This document shows positions 49,256 through 62,700 of a stretch of DNA of 64,000 nt, in pieces (the first letter of the stretch is position 1; every line of letters starts with the position of its first letter). The position numbers were made by a program, and so were the translations under genes. Source of the DNA: Phylloscopus collybita (lineage: Eukaryota > Chordata > Aves > Passeriformes > Phylloscopidae). Location: NCBI GenBank assembly GCA_027886175.1, contig JAJNNQ010000137.1:36690001-36754000 (forward strand), given 5' to 3'. The notes beneath the pieces were generated by a model. That model did not search any database. It was given only the letters and a program-made list of their open reading frames with translations, and was not told the DNA's origin.

Positions 49256-51299
49256 TAACTGTTGTCTATATAGACACTCTAAAATCTGGACCTGATGTCA
49301 TTTTCTTTACCACCAACATTTTCAGGTCCACTTCCCAAAGTCATAGAGAACAGCAATGGTGCAGGCACTGCACACAGCTGCACTTTGGTGGGGACATTCA
49401 ACAGGACCAGGAAGCTGCGAGGGGGATTTTGAGAAACGGCACCATCAAGATTTTCTTTCTGGCATGCCTGGAAGTTGAACATCATAAATCAAGATCTCCA
49501 TTTTGTTTCCAGGCATCAACAGCACCACGTGGATGCCAGACTACCAGTTTTAGACTCTAAAGTGTTCAGGTGTTGTGCAGGGCATCATGATTTAAGTGTT
49601 CATGATGTTTGAAAACTATTGGACATCTTCACAAATTGCTGTCACCTGTTGGAACTGTGATGACCAAAACTCATTTCAAAGGCAACCTCATTAAATTATC
49701 TCATTTAACAAGGATAAATTTGGTCTGATACTGGTTACCTTTACACTCAAACTGTGTTTATTATCCCTTCTCATAGTTCTGAGGGCAGCTGCTGCTGCTG
49801 TTACTCCTCCTAGCTGATAAAAACAGCAGTGTGGGACAGAGGAGAACCATAGCTGGTAACCCCACTTCACTGGGTATGAAAGTTTCTCTCTAGCTTTTAG
49901 CATTATAATTCTGCAAAGTAGGCATGCCCAGTCATATTCTTAAATGTTGTTGAAACTGATAAGATTTTAACATGTGCTTCAGTGTCTTGTTCAGATAAAA
50001 AAAGCTCCCTTCCTAATTAGCTATTTCTATTTACTCCTCCTGCCCAAACATGACACAGAAATGGAGATACTCTTAAGAAATACCACTGTCAGATTGCCTC
50101 ATTTTCCCAAGAACCTTGAAAAAGAGTCTGGTGTGGAGGAGAGCAGAAAGGGACTGAAGGCTGGAAATCCAGAATAAAGCATATGAACAGTATAGCCCTG
50201 TTAGCAAAGTGGTCCTTGGGAAAGTAAGACATGAAATGTATCCCTATAGGAGGCAATAATGAGAAGAGAAAACATCAGATTCAGGAGACATAAAAAAGGG
50301 AGATTCTTATAGTCTGTCCATTTGTGCTGTACCACAGCATATGTGTCTGCCCACACACAAACATGTTCACTAGCACATCCTGATATCAATGTTATGCTGT
50401 TAGGAAATGTTCAGGTTTAAGGAAACTATTATCTCAGCTCCCCTGATTTCTGCTACAAACAAATTCCATCATAAATTCTGGCACATTTTATATGTGTCTT
50501 TTTAGTGAATGTCCCAGTAAAAAGAAAAAAAAAAATCCCAAACATACTCTTTCTTGAAATAAAATAAAATTCTGGACATCTAGCAGAAGACATCTAGAGA
50601 AAGTGATAATAAAAATTCAGTCCTGCTTCTACCAAGAAGCACCCAATGAGGTGAGGAAATTAAACTAGGCAAAGTGAAGAGAGGGATTAAATAAGGTGAA
50701 TAGAGATTGAGTTGATTCAATACAATGCCATAACAACTTTTCTATAAGGCTCCCTGGTGAAAGCAATGTTAGGTAGCTTGAAAGTACAATCTTCCTGGAA
50801 TAACAGCAAGAAAAACAATAAGTATTCTTCTTTTGGAATAATTTTACCCTGAGGGATAAACCCTTTCGCTAGGACATGAAAGTGGAATCTATGCTTAATT
50901 TTATCAGCTAGAGGAAACTTAGAATTTACCTGTCAAATGCTTATCTGGTTAAAAGAATAAAAATTACTGAAAATATTCAAAGTACAATTCAGATTATTAA
51001 GTTATTTTAACTTTTAATGATAGGGCAAGATTTTGAAGCTGTTTCAGTAAATGTCTCCAGAGAGGACTAGTTAGCCACCTTCTCCAAGTGCAATATTTTC
51101 ACAGGTCAAAGCACAAAAAGTGTCCGACCATGATGATAACATTCAGCTGATGGAAATATGTAGCCAGTGGTGATATGTAGGCTTCAACCTGCTGGCTGTA
51201 GCCCACTGAATAGGATCAGCTGGCCAAATTGCTGTCAGCAAAAATTGAGATATATTTTTATGAAGCCTGTCATATGATTCTAGATATAAGCTGTAGATG
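49256..51299. other. Unique noncoding DNA
   Basis: No gene is recognised. A short (CTG) patch lies at 49790-49802. The open frames of 60-70 codons carry no domain. Confidence 0.65.
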
Positions 51300-51620
51300 T
51301 GAAGCTGTGAGCCTTTTCATGTCGCTGCAAAGATATTCCCTCTTCAGGTGAAGAAGCCCCAGTCCCTCATGCTCCATCCCTGCCCACCATGGTGTCCCTG
51401 CCCTGGGCTTGCTCCGGTTTATCAATGCCTTTCCTGCACTGGGGAGCCCCAAACTGGACACAGGGCTCCAGATGTGGTCTAATGGCTGCTGAGTACAGGG
51501 AAGAATCCTTTTTCTTGGTCTGCAGGCTGTGCTCCTGCCAACGGAGCCCAGGGCACTCCTGGCCTCCACTGCTGCCAAGGCTCACTGCTGGCCTGGGCTC
51601 AGCTGCTCCCCAGCTATAAC
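51300..51620 (-). mobile_element. CR1 LINE fragment, minus orientation
   Basis: The minus strand encodes LYSAAIRPHLEPCVQFGAPQ, followed by KGIDKPEQAQGR, and then in another frame GLGLLHLKREYL. This is the same ORF2 C-terminal region as the CR1 at 41680, here older and frameshifted. It is truncated at both ends: neither the CR1 3' tail nor the upstream reverse transcriptase core is present. The GC-rich base use stands out from the surroundings. The plus-strand frame 51389-51619 is its shadow. Confidence 0.88.
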
Positions 51621-54600
51621 ACACAAAGATCACAGAGGCTGCCCTCTCCCAGTGCTGAACACTGAGCTGAAGAGGTAATGTGCTACTTCTTTCCTTCCTG
51701 AGCTACTGGATGAGTAGTCCTACTTGGAGGGAGTGACTTGAGCAAATATTAATCTTCTAGATAATACTATAATCTTCTTGATAATACTTGCCACTTGGAT
51801 ATGTGGGTGAAAGACTGGTTATTATGAAGATGTTGATCTGTTTTGTAAGATAAAATGTTAAGAATTACATAAAATACAATGACTCAAGAATGTATCATTT
51901 GTAATATATTTCAGTGAATTTTTAGACTTTTTTCAGTTTGAAGATCCCTAAATATTCTTTTTTTTCCTAGTAGTGCAGAAAACTTTGACTAGCAAATTTA
52001 AAGTACTGGCTGTGGTTTTCGTTTTCTTAATTATCACTCACAGAGCTCAAGGGTTCAAGGAGCACTGTTTGAAAATCAGTGGTAGATATCTCAGCAAGAA
52101 AACACCTCAGACCAGTAAGTCAGGAAGCAGTTGGAGGTAAAGGCAGAGGTGGCAGATTATGTGGGCTCATGTATTTTTGTGTGTTTTTCTTGACCACTGA
52201 ATTCAAAACTGAGCTGTTCAACTTAGATCTCTAGTCTTATAATACTTGACAGCACTCTATAGAGAATAAAATATGCTTCAGTGCTGGATCCAAATTCCAA
52301 ATGAACACAGAGAAGGAAATGAGATGTGCACATGCATCTGTATTCATAATCCAGTTGCAGGGTTAATGCAGAAAGAAGACTGCACCTTTCTATTGCCCCC
52401 TTGCCTGTCTGAAATCTGTTCTCAGTCAGCTTTTCTTGTAATGGAAGATAAGCACCTCCTGAAAGATAGAAGCTGAAGAAAATGGTTTGCCAAAAGAAGA
52501 GAGAAAACCCCTAAACCTGCTCTCAGAAGAGTGATGACACATTGATGCAATATCGGCACCTCAAAACCATGAAAAAAATATTTTAATAAGATCAAGGAAA
52601 ATATTATACCCTGTCTTTTCTTTTTTCAATTTTTATATCTCTAAGGTGATTTTCTTGGTTGCTCTAAGCCAAAGAAGAATATTTTTGCTTAACAACTGCA
52701 GAAAAGAAGCATTTCAGCTGTAAACCTGCTATTGCAGGGCCCAAGTCTTTGGCACACACATTATTTTGAAATTCTTTCCCTGCTCTTTGAAATGCTTTCC
52801 ATGTGCAAAAGTCAGAGACATCTCTTTGAAAATGTACATAAGATAATAAATTAATAATTTCTAATCTGTGAATAACAGGAATTTTATCAGGAAACACAAC
52901 CTTAGATATGACTACATAACACAAACACATTTACATATCCAAATGTCCAAAAACACAGACAGAAAAATTATGCAGTGAAACAACATTATATTAACCATGA
53001 AATACAAAGTAAGCTTAAAATGTGTTTCTCACCTGCAGCTGAGAAACAGTAATCAGATCTTTTTTCACTTTCTTGTTCCCTTCCTCCTGCACTCACTTTT
53101 CTGCTTTCCAACTTCCTTTAGAGAAGAGTCTTGCCATTGCTCGCAGGGAGATGATTCAAGCTTGAATGCAAGAACCCCAAGTTCTTCTGCCTTGAACTGT
53201 CTCATTGAAGAGGGGCATACAGACATGGGGCAGATGGCTCTCCAACCTTCCCTGTAAGCAAGAAACATCATAGCTTTCTTCCTCTCCCCAAGAAAAAAAA
53301 AAAAAAAAGAATCAAGAGCAAGATAATCAAATATCAAATAGCAAGTTTACATTATTTTTGTTATGACTAGAATTTAACTAACTTTGCAAAAGGCAATAAA
53401 CAAAACAAAAAATTTGGTTTGCACTTTGCAAGACATTTTCATTTTTCACAGTTACTGGATCTTAACACTCTTATTCTTCATTTCAACCAAATGTTCCTCC
53501 AGTCTCTACCCCTGTAAAGACCAAGCACACAAAAAATACAGGCTCATACCTAACATGTTCTTCAAAACTCATATTGTGCTGCCACCTAACTGTAGCAAAT
53601 CCTAGTGCTTAGTTGGTATCGGGGTAGGAGTTAGATCTGCAGCTTAAGTTCTCTGCTTCTGACTTAGCCACTACTGGCTCCTTTTGTAGCTAAAGGAGAG
53701 AATCAGACTCTTTAGGGAGCTTTCATCTCATCCTAAGTCTGAAATCTAAAATGAGTCAGAGGAAGACATTTTAAACATGCACCTGCATTTCCTGAGCCTG
53801 CAGTGAGCTGTAGGCAGCAAGGACAGGTATATCACAACTCTTACCAAGCTACGGTTCTGGTGCATTGGTCAGCTGAGCAGGTGGCTTACAGCTGCTTTTT
53901 CGAGGCTTCTGAAGTTTGTAGGAAAACAGTGTATTCTACTGGGATAAGGACAAAATAAGATGGGTAAAGAACTGTGGTAAGATTGACTAAATCAAAAGTG
54001 AAACATTTTCATCTGTGCTGGTCATCTGGGTCTCCCTCTATTGTCACTTTACAGCAGAATAGGAAACCTGGGCCATCCATCTACATTAAAAGAGATGAGA
54101 TTAATCACACTCTAAACCCACCAGTTTCTCTCAATGGCTATAAAAAGTGAGAGGAATCCCCCCTCTTTGGGACAGATAGGAAACACTGCGCTAGTAACTG
54201 TAAAGGGTTTTCACATCAAGAATCATAACATCCCTCTAAGGGCATTATGGGATACAGATTTCAAAGGAGTTATTTGGTGTGAAATATGTTTACTTGAACA
54301 TCCTGATAATACTGACCCCAAAAACTGAACTTAAAGAAATCTAAATGTATAAGTTATTAAGAGGCATAAGCTGGCTTATATTTGAACTTCAGAATATACT
54401 CCACGTAAAATCTTCAAAGTCAGGCAGTGAAAATTATGCAAGATTTGGAATGACTTACAAGGAAAGATTATGCAACCCTAATTGCCTAATGGAAGGACTT
54501 AAACCTAAAGAGGACAATTCAGCATGGAAACTACTGTAGAATTGGCATATAGAAAAAAATAAAGTTACTGCATGCTGGAAAACTGTTGGGAAAAAAACAA

Positions 54601-54798
54601 GTGAATGTACACAATACAATTGGCATGGACTTTCTACACCATCAAGATTATTCCCCTGTAATTTATGCCAAAGTAACATCTTAGTAAACTCATTTTAAAA
54701 CAAGGCAAATTCTCTGCCAATTGAAAGACCATCCCCAATCCCCACTTCTCTAATGAAGAAAAAGTTTTTCTCAATTTCTATATTAAATTTATCAATGG

Positions 54799-54845
54799 CT
54801 TGTACCATTTAGGGTACAAGACCATTTCGGGTCTTGTACCCTAAA
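54799..54845. repeat. Perfect 16-bp hairpin with a third alternating arm
   Basis: The arm 54808-54823 (tttagggtacaagacc) pairs exactly with 54830-54845 around a 6-base loop (atttcg). An overlapping copy, cttgtacc at 54799-54806, can pair instead with ggtacaag at 54813-54820 around atttag. Three arms in alternating orientation can therefore form two mutually exclusive hairpins. The surroundings are unique and no gene is adjacent. Confidence 0.9.
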
Positions 54846-56423
54846 ACTAAATGATGATACACCTGATTTGACTGAATGAAGCTGTCATGCCTGTGATTTC
54901 ATGTACCATTTCTTTTCTAAATTATGGACATATTGAGCACTAAAAACCTTTTCATTTTTGTCTCCATTTTGATTGCATAGCATTTTCACAAATATTTTTC
55001 TCATCAATCCTCGAAATGCTCAACAGCTGGAAACTAAGATACAGTGTATTATAAACCCATAGCTGCATTTTCATCTCTATCCATCAATATTGTGCTGCTG
55101 CCCCATACCATCTCCCTTTCGTTGTTTTTTTTTTAAAAATATCCTTGAAATATCTAACTGGGCTTTTTTGCCATGCTTCATTTTCCCTGCATATTTCCTG
55201 ACTGCTCAGAAAAACTTTTCCTTGTTTTATAGTATTACATAGAGAAATACCTAGCCATACAATCCAATTTTGGACCACCAAACATCCTTCTTAAAGGCTA
55301 AATATTCTGACAGAGATGGTCTTTTAACACAATGATGGTTTCTAACAGCTTTCAAGAAGGCTTTCCTTTCACTGAAATCCAGAGCAAAAATTATATTAAA
55401 TCTTAAAAGCTATCTCAGTATTAATTACTGTTTGCTCACCCACAAACCTGGTAAAAAGAAAGAAATTTGAACCAAATATGCTATTTTTTGATAGATGGAG
55501 TGAAATATATATGAAAATAAAACAAACTTAAGAAGGCAAATACAGGTTGCATTTAAGGAAAGGCCTGTTGTGGAAAGGGACTGGTGTCCAACATGGTCCT
55601 GCCTGGTGAAGTCAGAGCATTATGTTGTAAGGGATGTGATTCACCTCTGTATAAGGACAGATCAGAAACTTTATAATTTCTTCATGATTTTTATTTCAGG
55701 AGCGGTAAGAAATTTTACACAAGGAAATGCTAAAATAATTATTTTAGCTTTCTAAGTTCCATTCAATAATACAAGAATAGTTTCTGTCCAATCAAGTAAT
55801 AAAGTTTTATCTTTTTTTAACTAATTTTCTTTAATTTCATTTAAAATTCAACAATGTAAATGTTAATATAAACATTATATCAAAACACACATACATATAT
55901 AGGATATTTGTTGCAACCTTCCACATCACTGAATCTAGTTTTATTTGACTGAAAGGAAATTGTACATATAAATTTCTACATGAATTTTTTTAAAGTTTTC
56001 TTTTCTCATACATTTTTATTGTTGTCTTTGTTCCAGTTGAAAATGAAAAGAAGTTCAGAAATGTCAGAATTTTCCCTTTGAGACAAAGACTCAAAGAAAA
56101 TAGGTCTTCAATCACCTATTCACTTTCTAGTAGTCTATCATCTAGTAGCACTCTCTCATGTCAAGGAAATATATCAGAAGGACCATTTAATTACATTGAT
56201 GGGTATTTAACCAAGAAATGGATAGATTCAGGTTTTAATCAACATCATGCTTCCATGAAATCCTTTAATACTTAATAGCATTTTTACAATTAATTAATAC
56301 TGTTGTAAAAGAAAAAAAAAAAGACATTGGACTATAAATTAAACACAGGATCCCATTTTGCTGCAAGATGCGTAACTCATTCTTGTTACCTTCAACAGGA
56401 ATTTCTTCTATTAAGAAGCACCT

Positions 56424-56425
56424 TA

Positions 56426-56457
<32 letters not shown>

Positions 56458-56458
56458 A
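56424..56458 (+). repeat. (AAAAC)n pentanucleotide repeat
   Basis: About five AAAAC units lie within an A-rich run. It is an ordinary microsatellite. Confidence 0.85.
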
Positions 56459-57148
56459 TGGATTGAAAATGGATACTTGTGTTAATTCTGCTAATGATTT
56501 GTAAACAGCCTAGGCATATTTGACATGATAAATGCTATGTTGGTCTATGTGCATAGATAACTTTGAGTCATCAATGTTGCTTGATAACTCTTTCAGAATT
56601 AGTGGTCACAGTTCAAGTGCTTATTCAAAGTACTTTTCATCTTCTCTTAGACTATTTCTGTGTGTGTACAGAAGTTAGGCTTGTAATCACAAGGTCCTCC
56701 TTTCTGAGAAACAGGAAAGCAGATAAGAAATATCCTAAAGACTTAATCCTTTTTATTCTTTTATATTTTCACTAAATTCTTATTTATCTTGGCTTTGGAA
56801 GAGACAGGTACAATATAAATAAAATTGAATGGGAACATGTTATTGCCCAACATAAAGGTTCATGCTCATGTGGAATAATATATTACCATTGGTAACCTAT
56901 TTTAAATACTAGACATGAGAAAAATGAGATTTGGAAGAAAAAAATTACAGGGGCTTAGTGACAGAAGAGAGTACAAATTTGGGTTCTGGGTTTGTTGTTT
57001 TTTTTTTTTTTTTTGTCTGAAAATCAAATACAAACACTTAATGAATGGCACAGAATAGATTTTTAAAGTGAGAACCTATGTGAACGTCTTTATAAAAGCA
57101 GAGCCATGGGACTGAGTGGTCTTTGGGGCTCAATTCCATGCATAAGCA

Positions 57149-57233
57149 CCTGGACCACATGAAGTGTCCTGGGGCTTCTGAGGCACACTGCCAGGGCTAG
57201 CAGATACCATCAAGCACCTTCACGTGGTCCAGG
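57149..57233. repeat. Imperfect 85-base hairpin, GC-rich
   Basis: The left arm 57149-57166 (cctggaccacatgaagtg) pairs with the right arm 57215-57233 with one mismatch and one bulge. An inner cctgg/ccagg pair lies in the 48-base loop. The size is in the range of a microRNA precursor, but the stem is short of typical and no mature sequence is recognised. Confidence 0.6.
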
Positions 57234-59701
57234 CTCTGCAGGGAAGCAGCGGGAAGCCAGGCACAACGCCTAAGGGTGTCTGGAATGGCATCAGGGGGCT
57301 GTTTAGGTAACTCAGTCTAGTCCTGGCTCTGGTATAGGACAACCTCTATTGACAACAGTTCTTCCTCACTTTCTATTTCTATGGGTTTGTCTCCTGGCCA
57401 GTGTAAGAACCTAGTGCTCCTCCCTAGAGCATATTATTCACCTATTTTAGTAAATCATCTAGAGCTATATTATTCTGAAAGCCACCCAAGTGCCCTTCAG
57501 GTGAACAAACATTTTAGCTGCTGTCATCTTTTGGTTCATATGTCTGCCCCTGACACTACCATAAGTATACCCTGTGTCCATTGCATTACACAGGTATTAC
57601 CTAGGCAAAACTCAATTAGCCTCACTAACAAGTTGTATGTTGTAATTTTCCTAATTAAACTGGTGAGTTGATACCTACCATCATTTTTCCCATATGTATA
57701 TGCTGCAATTGCATTACCTGTATTGTTCTTTAGTGGTTTCAATAAATTAGAAAAGCCTGGAAGTTCTTTGAATGATGTATCTTTCAATACGACAAAATGA
57801 AATTAGGGAGTCATGATTAGATCATTTTCCCAGGTTCCTTGTTTGAACTTCTTGATTAAGAAATGTTGCTTATAGGTTCAATAATAATCTGATATAACGA
57901 CCACAATTAATATTGCATTAAGAATGTTGAATTTATGAACTACAAAATTGGGCTCATTCCCAGTTAGTAGCTGTGGTGACAAACCATCCTGAGTAAGCAA
58001 TTCCAAGGGTATTTCAACAGAGCATTGAATAAATATATCATTCTTCATTTACCAACTTCGACTATTTCAAATGATCATGTATAGCTGCTAACACTGCTAA
58101 CATGCCTTTCAAAAGAAAAAGATCAGCAGAGCTCTAGTAAAATGTATGCAACATTTTAATAAGATGATAGGTCTATTCTGTCCTACTGTTGCATTTTGAC
58201 ATTGATTTTCTCTAACACAATTTAGACCACATCCTCTGTAATAACGTTGGTCAATTTTTTTCTCATGCTCTACATGGATGTATCAAAAATGAAAATAATT
58301 TGACATCTGTAAGCATTTGAACTTTTATGGAAATTCTTCATCACCTTAAATGTTAGAAAACTACCAAATTAGGTCTCCCTTTTAATTCCTAATGTAATCT
58401 TAGGTCACAAGACTGAACTGAATTAATGGTTTCTCAAAAACCTTTTAATATAAAAATTCATCAGAGGTACAGAATATGCCGCTTGTCAAAATCTCTATAG
58501 GATACAGAACTGGAAATTATTTCTTCTTTTCTCCTCTTTCTCTGCAACTACAATCTGAATTGTGCTTCTTCCTGAACAATATAGTGCTGAATTAGAAGCC
58601 TCAAGAAATGAGGGTAGTTGTAATTAAATGTTATTAAGTAGCTTCATTAAATTAAGCATCTAGGTCAGAACATCTGTGCTGGAAGCATGGCTGCTGTAGA
58701 ACTCACAAAGCTTGAAATAAGCTTTGACATAAGATTAGGACATACTGTTATGGGCTCTAAAATTAATACACTCTTTTTTCCCTTTAAATTTTGGAGAGGG
58801 TGAAAAATATATTGTTTAAATAAAGTTCATCTCTTTGTATATTAAGCATAAACCTTATTTTAATGAAATTAGCTTCAAGCCTCATTGTGGTCTGTTTTTA
58901 AATGAGAAATTATATATTAAGTATCCTTCAGGACTGGCTCCCACATAATCCTTTACCCATGTATCAGTCATATACCCATGTATATTAGATAAGCTCTGGA
59001 AGCATTGTTTCACAATAGTACATTTGTGTGCCAGCAGAGCTTTACCACTGAAAGAAAGAAAGAATACATCACATGAATATCAAATTGAATTGTCTTCCTT
59101 CATATGTGAGGTATTGCAGCACACTATACAATCAGTGTACTTGAGTCACAATTTCCCACTTCTAAATCTGGACAATAGCAATCAAATAAACACCACGATG
59201 AAAGCATTGGAAGGCCTTCACTAGCTGGATTCCTGATTGTTCGGGACAAAATGAAAACACAGCCCAGACCAAAGAAGAGCCTCAGAGACATTTCATCTCG
59301 GACAGCTGAACACTCAGCAGACAGGTTTTTGAGAAGAGGTGGCCTTGACCTTCTCTAAGCCTCCTGTCAAAATAACTGATTGGTTTTCATATAGACTGTC
59401 CATCACATTTAACCCAGCAGGATGCAGTAGAGTTCAAGGTAGGGAGCCAGTTGGAACAAATATGCAGCACAGAAAAAGAGAGCATGAAATTGAAGGGTTT
59501 AAGGCAGCAATCTAACACTCAGCAATTCCCAGGAACCTCTTATCTCAGCAAGCTGTGAAGAATTTAGTTTCCCATTTGTTTCAGCCTTCCAAAGACATCT
59601 TGTTGGCAGAAACAGTTTCCAGATGAGTCTGCCAGGTCCACATCAGTACTGGATAGTTTTCAGCTGTGAACAATACAGCAAAATACAACTGCCTCTGACT
59701 G

Positions 59702-59740
59702 CACCACCCCCCCACCCCCACCCCCCCCATCACCCCCCCT
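59702..59740 (-). repeat. C-run tract, predicted G-quadruplex on the minus strand
   Basis: Plus-strand C runs of 7 (59707-59713), 5 (59715-59719), 8 (59721-59728) and 7 (59733-59739) are separated by 1, 1 and 4 bases. The minus strand therefore satisfies the G3+ N1-7 quadruplex rule strongly, and the plus strand could form an i-motif. No promoter or gene is seen beside it. Confidence 0.85.
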
Positions 59741-62700
59741 TTCACTAGAGGCTTTTACTGTACTGGAAGATTTTCTGTTAGATCAATTTGGATTCTTCTT
59801 GCTCTCTTGTCCCAGAAGTGGAACATCAGTAAAGAAGAATTTTGCTAACTCAGCTTGTTGTGAATACTTTTTTTGGCATACTTTACTGGATTTTTTCTGT
59901 TCTTACTTGCCAAATTCGAAGTGTTTTGAAACAGTTATACTCTTTCTGTTGTTCTGCCACTTTGTCCACTTAGTTTTTGTTATGCCCTACAAAAAGAAAA
60001 TTATTGCAGTCATAAATAGACTACCACATAGCTTTCAGATTCGCTATAGAATTCTTCTGGACTCATACAAAAAAAAATAAACTAGCATTACTAAAAGACA
60101 AGTTCAAATCACTAATGTAATTCATACAGACTGTACAAATACATCTGTAATTAACACAGTAAATAATACGTCTTTTCTTGAGAAGTAGAGATCATTTTGA
60201 GAAGAATGAAAAAAAGCATCTGTAAGTCTTCAGTTACACTTTTTTCAGTGTTCTCTTTTTACCTTCAAATACACTATTTACAGTCCTTAACATGTGTTTT
60301 ATTATGTATTGTATAGCACAAGAAACAAATTACTGTACAGAACAATTTCCACAATTTCCACACATCCTTGTGTACATGGTATGCTCATATCTGTAGGTAA
60401 AGACACCTCTTACATTCAGGGAGCAAATGAGAAACCAAACTCCTCTGGCCATGTCAGACCTAAGGTGAGATTCCTGAAACTGAAAATAACACACTTTCGA
60501 ACTGTACTTGTACATCCAACCCTTTTGCCTTTGGTTGTCCAAAAGATATTAATAACCATAAAGCATCAAAAAGACATCAGAAAGCATCCTTCCTTTGGGT
60601 TATGGAAGGGGCATGTGGAAGAGGGTCTTTTGTGTCGCTTTCTGTTACCAACAGTTCTCTACTGGCTGTCAAGGGCAAGGTAAACAGCATTTCCAAAGGG
60701 TCCTAACCCATTGGATCAGACGTCATAGAGAAAATTAAAGAACAAAAGCCTTCAGATTGCAGTCAACACGGTAATATCAGAACACAAGTGGACAGAGAAA
60801 TTCAGATTCACAGTAAAGGCCCTTTTGGATAAGGTGTTCAAATAGACTAGCAGCTGTTTTAGTGTCTATGATATGCACAGGCATACAGAAAACCAAATAC
60901 ATATTGTATGTTGTGTTACACAAATAAAGCAGAAAAAATTTGTTTCCAAATATCTGTCTATTTCTTTTCTCCAGTTATTGTGACCCTTTCACTGTAAACT
61001 CAAGCAGAATTAGTACTAAAGGTATGAATGAATGAGTAGTCTATGGGGGTGCAAATAAGTTGCTTAGAATTCAGTATCACAAAATTATCAATTTCTGAAA
61101 CTTGTTAAAAGATCCAAGAGTGAGTACAAAGGACAGTGTTAGGTTATAAGAGAAATTTGTCAGTCCTTTGTAAAGCACATAAAATGCTGTCCTGAAATGC
61201 ATCACGGAAGACATCTTTAATATCTGATATGAAAAATTTATGGAATGGGTGGGTGAATGAGTGCTGCAGTTCATTGCCAGTCACTCAGACATGATGGTGA
61301 TAAAGGTCTCTAAGTGTCACGACAGATACTTAGCTCTTAATTGTGGGGATAATTCAAATTTAGGGAAGAGGTGTGGGTCAGTTCTTTTACTCCAAAGTGA
61401 ATGGCTTACTTCTAATTGAAAGCAACACTAATTAAGATAAAGGGTGGAACATTAACACTCAGTATTAACATTATGAGCCGCACCAGCAATATGCCTTACC
61501 TCTGATGTGAGTAGTTATTTATGGTGCCTGTGGTGCAGCAGAGCTCTCCCTCGCATACACATCAGGTATCAGGTTCCAGTGTACACAGCTTCAATGAGGG
61601 AGTTACAGAAGAATATACCAGCTGGGGAGGGGTCTATGTCCAGTGGAAAGAAACTGACCAGAAAAGAAGTGGGCAGGTTTATCTGTCATTCATGAAGTCA
61701 AACACTCCTTTCGTCATCCCTGACAGCTGTCAGGTTTCTCTGGATTTCACAGGTTATGTCTAAAGGGAGAGGGTGGCACTTAAGGCCACCACTCCCTGGT
61801 GACTTCCAAACATGCCTCACCCTTGCTCTCATTTGCAAAGAGGACACCTCAGTAGGTGGTCTAGAAAACCACAGCACCATTCAGTCAGAGCCCTGGTGCG
61901 GGTGAGGTGGTTGAAGCATCTGGGAAGCATTGCAGCAGGCACACACGGGTCACCTGAGACAACTGTGGTCATGCTGGCCCATTCTCCCATTGAAACTTTT
62001 GAGAGTTTGAAACAATTGGGAGTTTCAATGCTGCTCCACAGAGCAGCCAAACCACTTTTTGAATTACAAGACTGACAGCTTGAATTAAGACCAAAAGTTT
62101 TTCTAGTGCTTTCTATTATAACTCAGCTGTTGTCATATATTGGGCTGGCCATGTGAGGCCAAGTGAAATCAATGTTGTACTCCTATAAAACCCAAGCAGT
62201 TCATTCCTTTTAAACCCTATTAACAAAGGCATTACCTCTCACTTAACCAAGCAAACATAGTGTAACATTTCCACAAATGAAAATTAAATTAAAAGCTATG
62301 TTAATCATAAGTATTTGAACAAGACTGAATATTTTTTCCTAGAAGCAGGGACTCCTGTTGGTGTCCCAAATGCTATTTCTTTTCCCATCTTTCAGCTTGA
62401 AAGATGGTATCAGTCATCTCCCCTTGAAAGCTATTATTAATTCCCTTATGTTTCCACATGCTTCTGTAGTTGTATGTCTTATTCACTGATGGTGAACAAA
62501 GTTTAGATTTGTTCTTGGATAAAGGGGGCTTGGAAGATAATAGAGCAGAGAAGAAACTGTGCATAACGATGCAGGTTGCATTAATATGTCCTTTGAGCAC
62601 AATCATCTTAGCAGAAATGATTTTTCAAACTCCAGGAGCAGCTGAGGTGAGCTCAGATGACCATTTTTATTGAGAATTATGTTTTTCTTAATCCCATCTC

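Larger units (their letters stand above)
51621..59701. other. Unique AT-rich noncoding DNA with inverted repeats
   Basis: No gene is recognised. It holds a diverged tandem repeat (atcttctagataatacta, 51752-51789), A16 at 53293-53308 and hairpins at 54799-54845 and 57149-57233. It also holds (AAAAC)n at 56424-56458 and T17 at 56998-57014. A slightly GC-rich patch (57090-57310) surrounds the second hairpin. Open frames of 60-96 codons lack domains. Confidence 0.65.
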
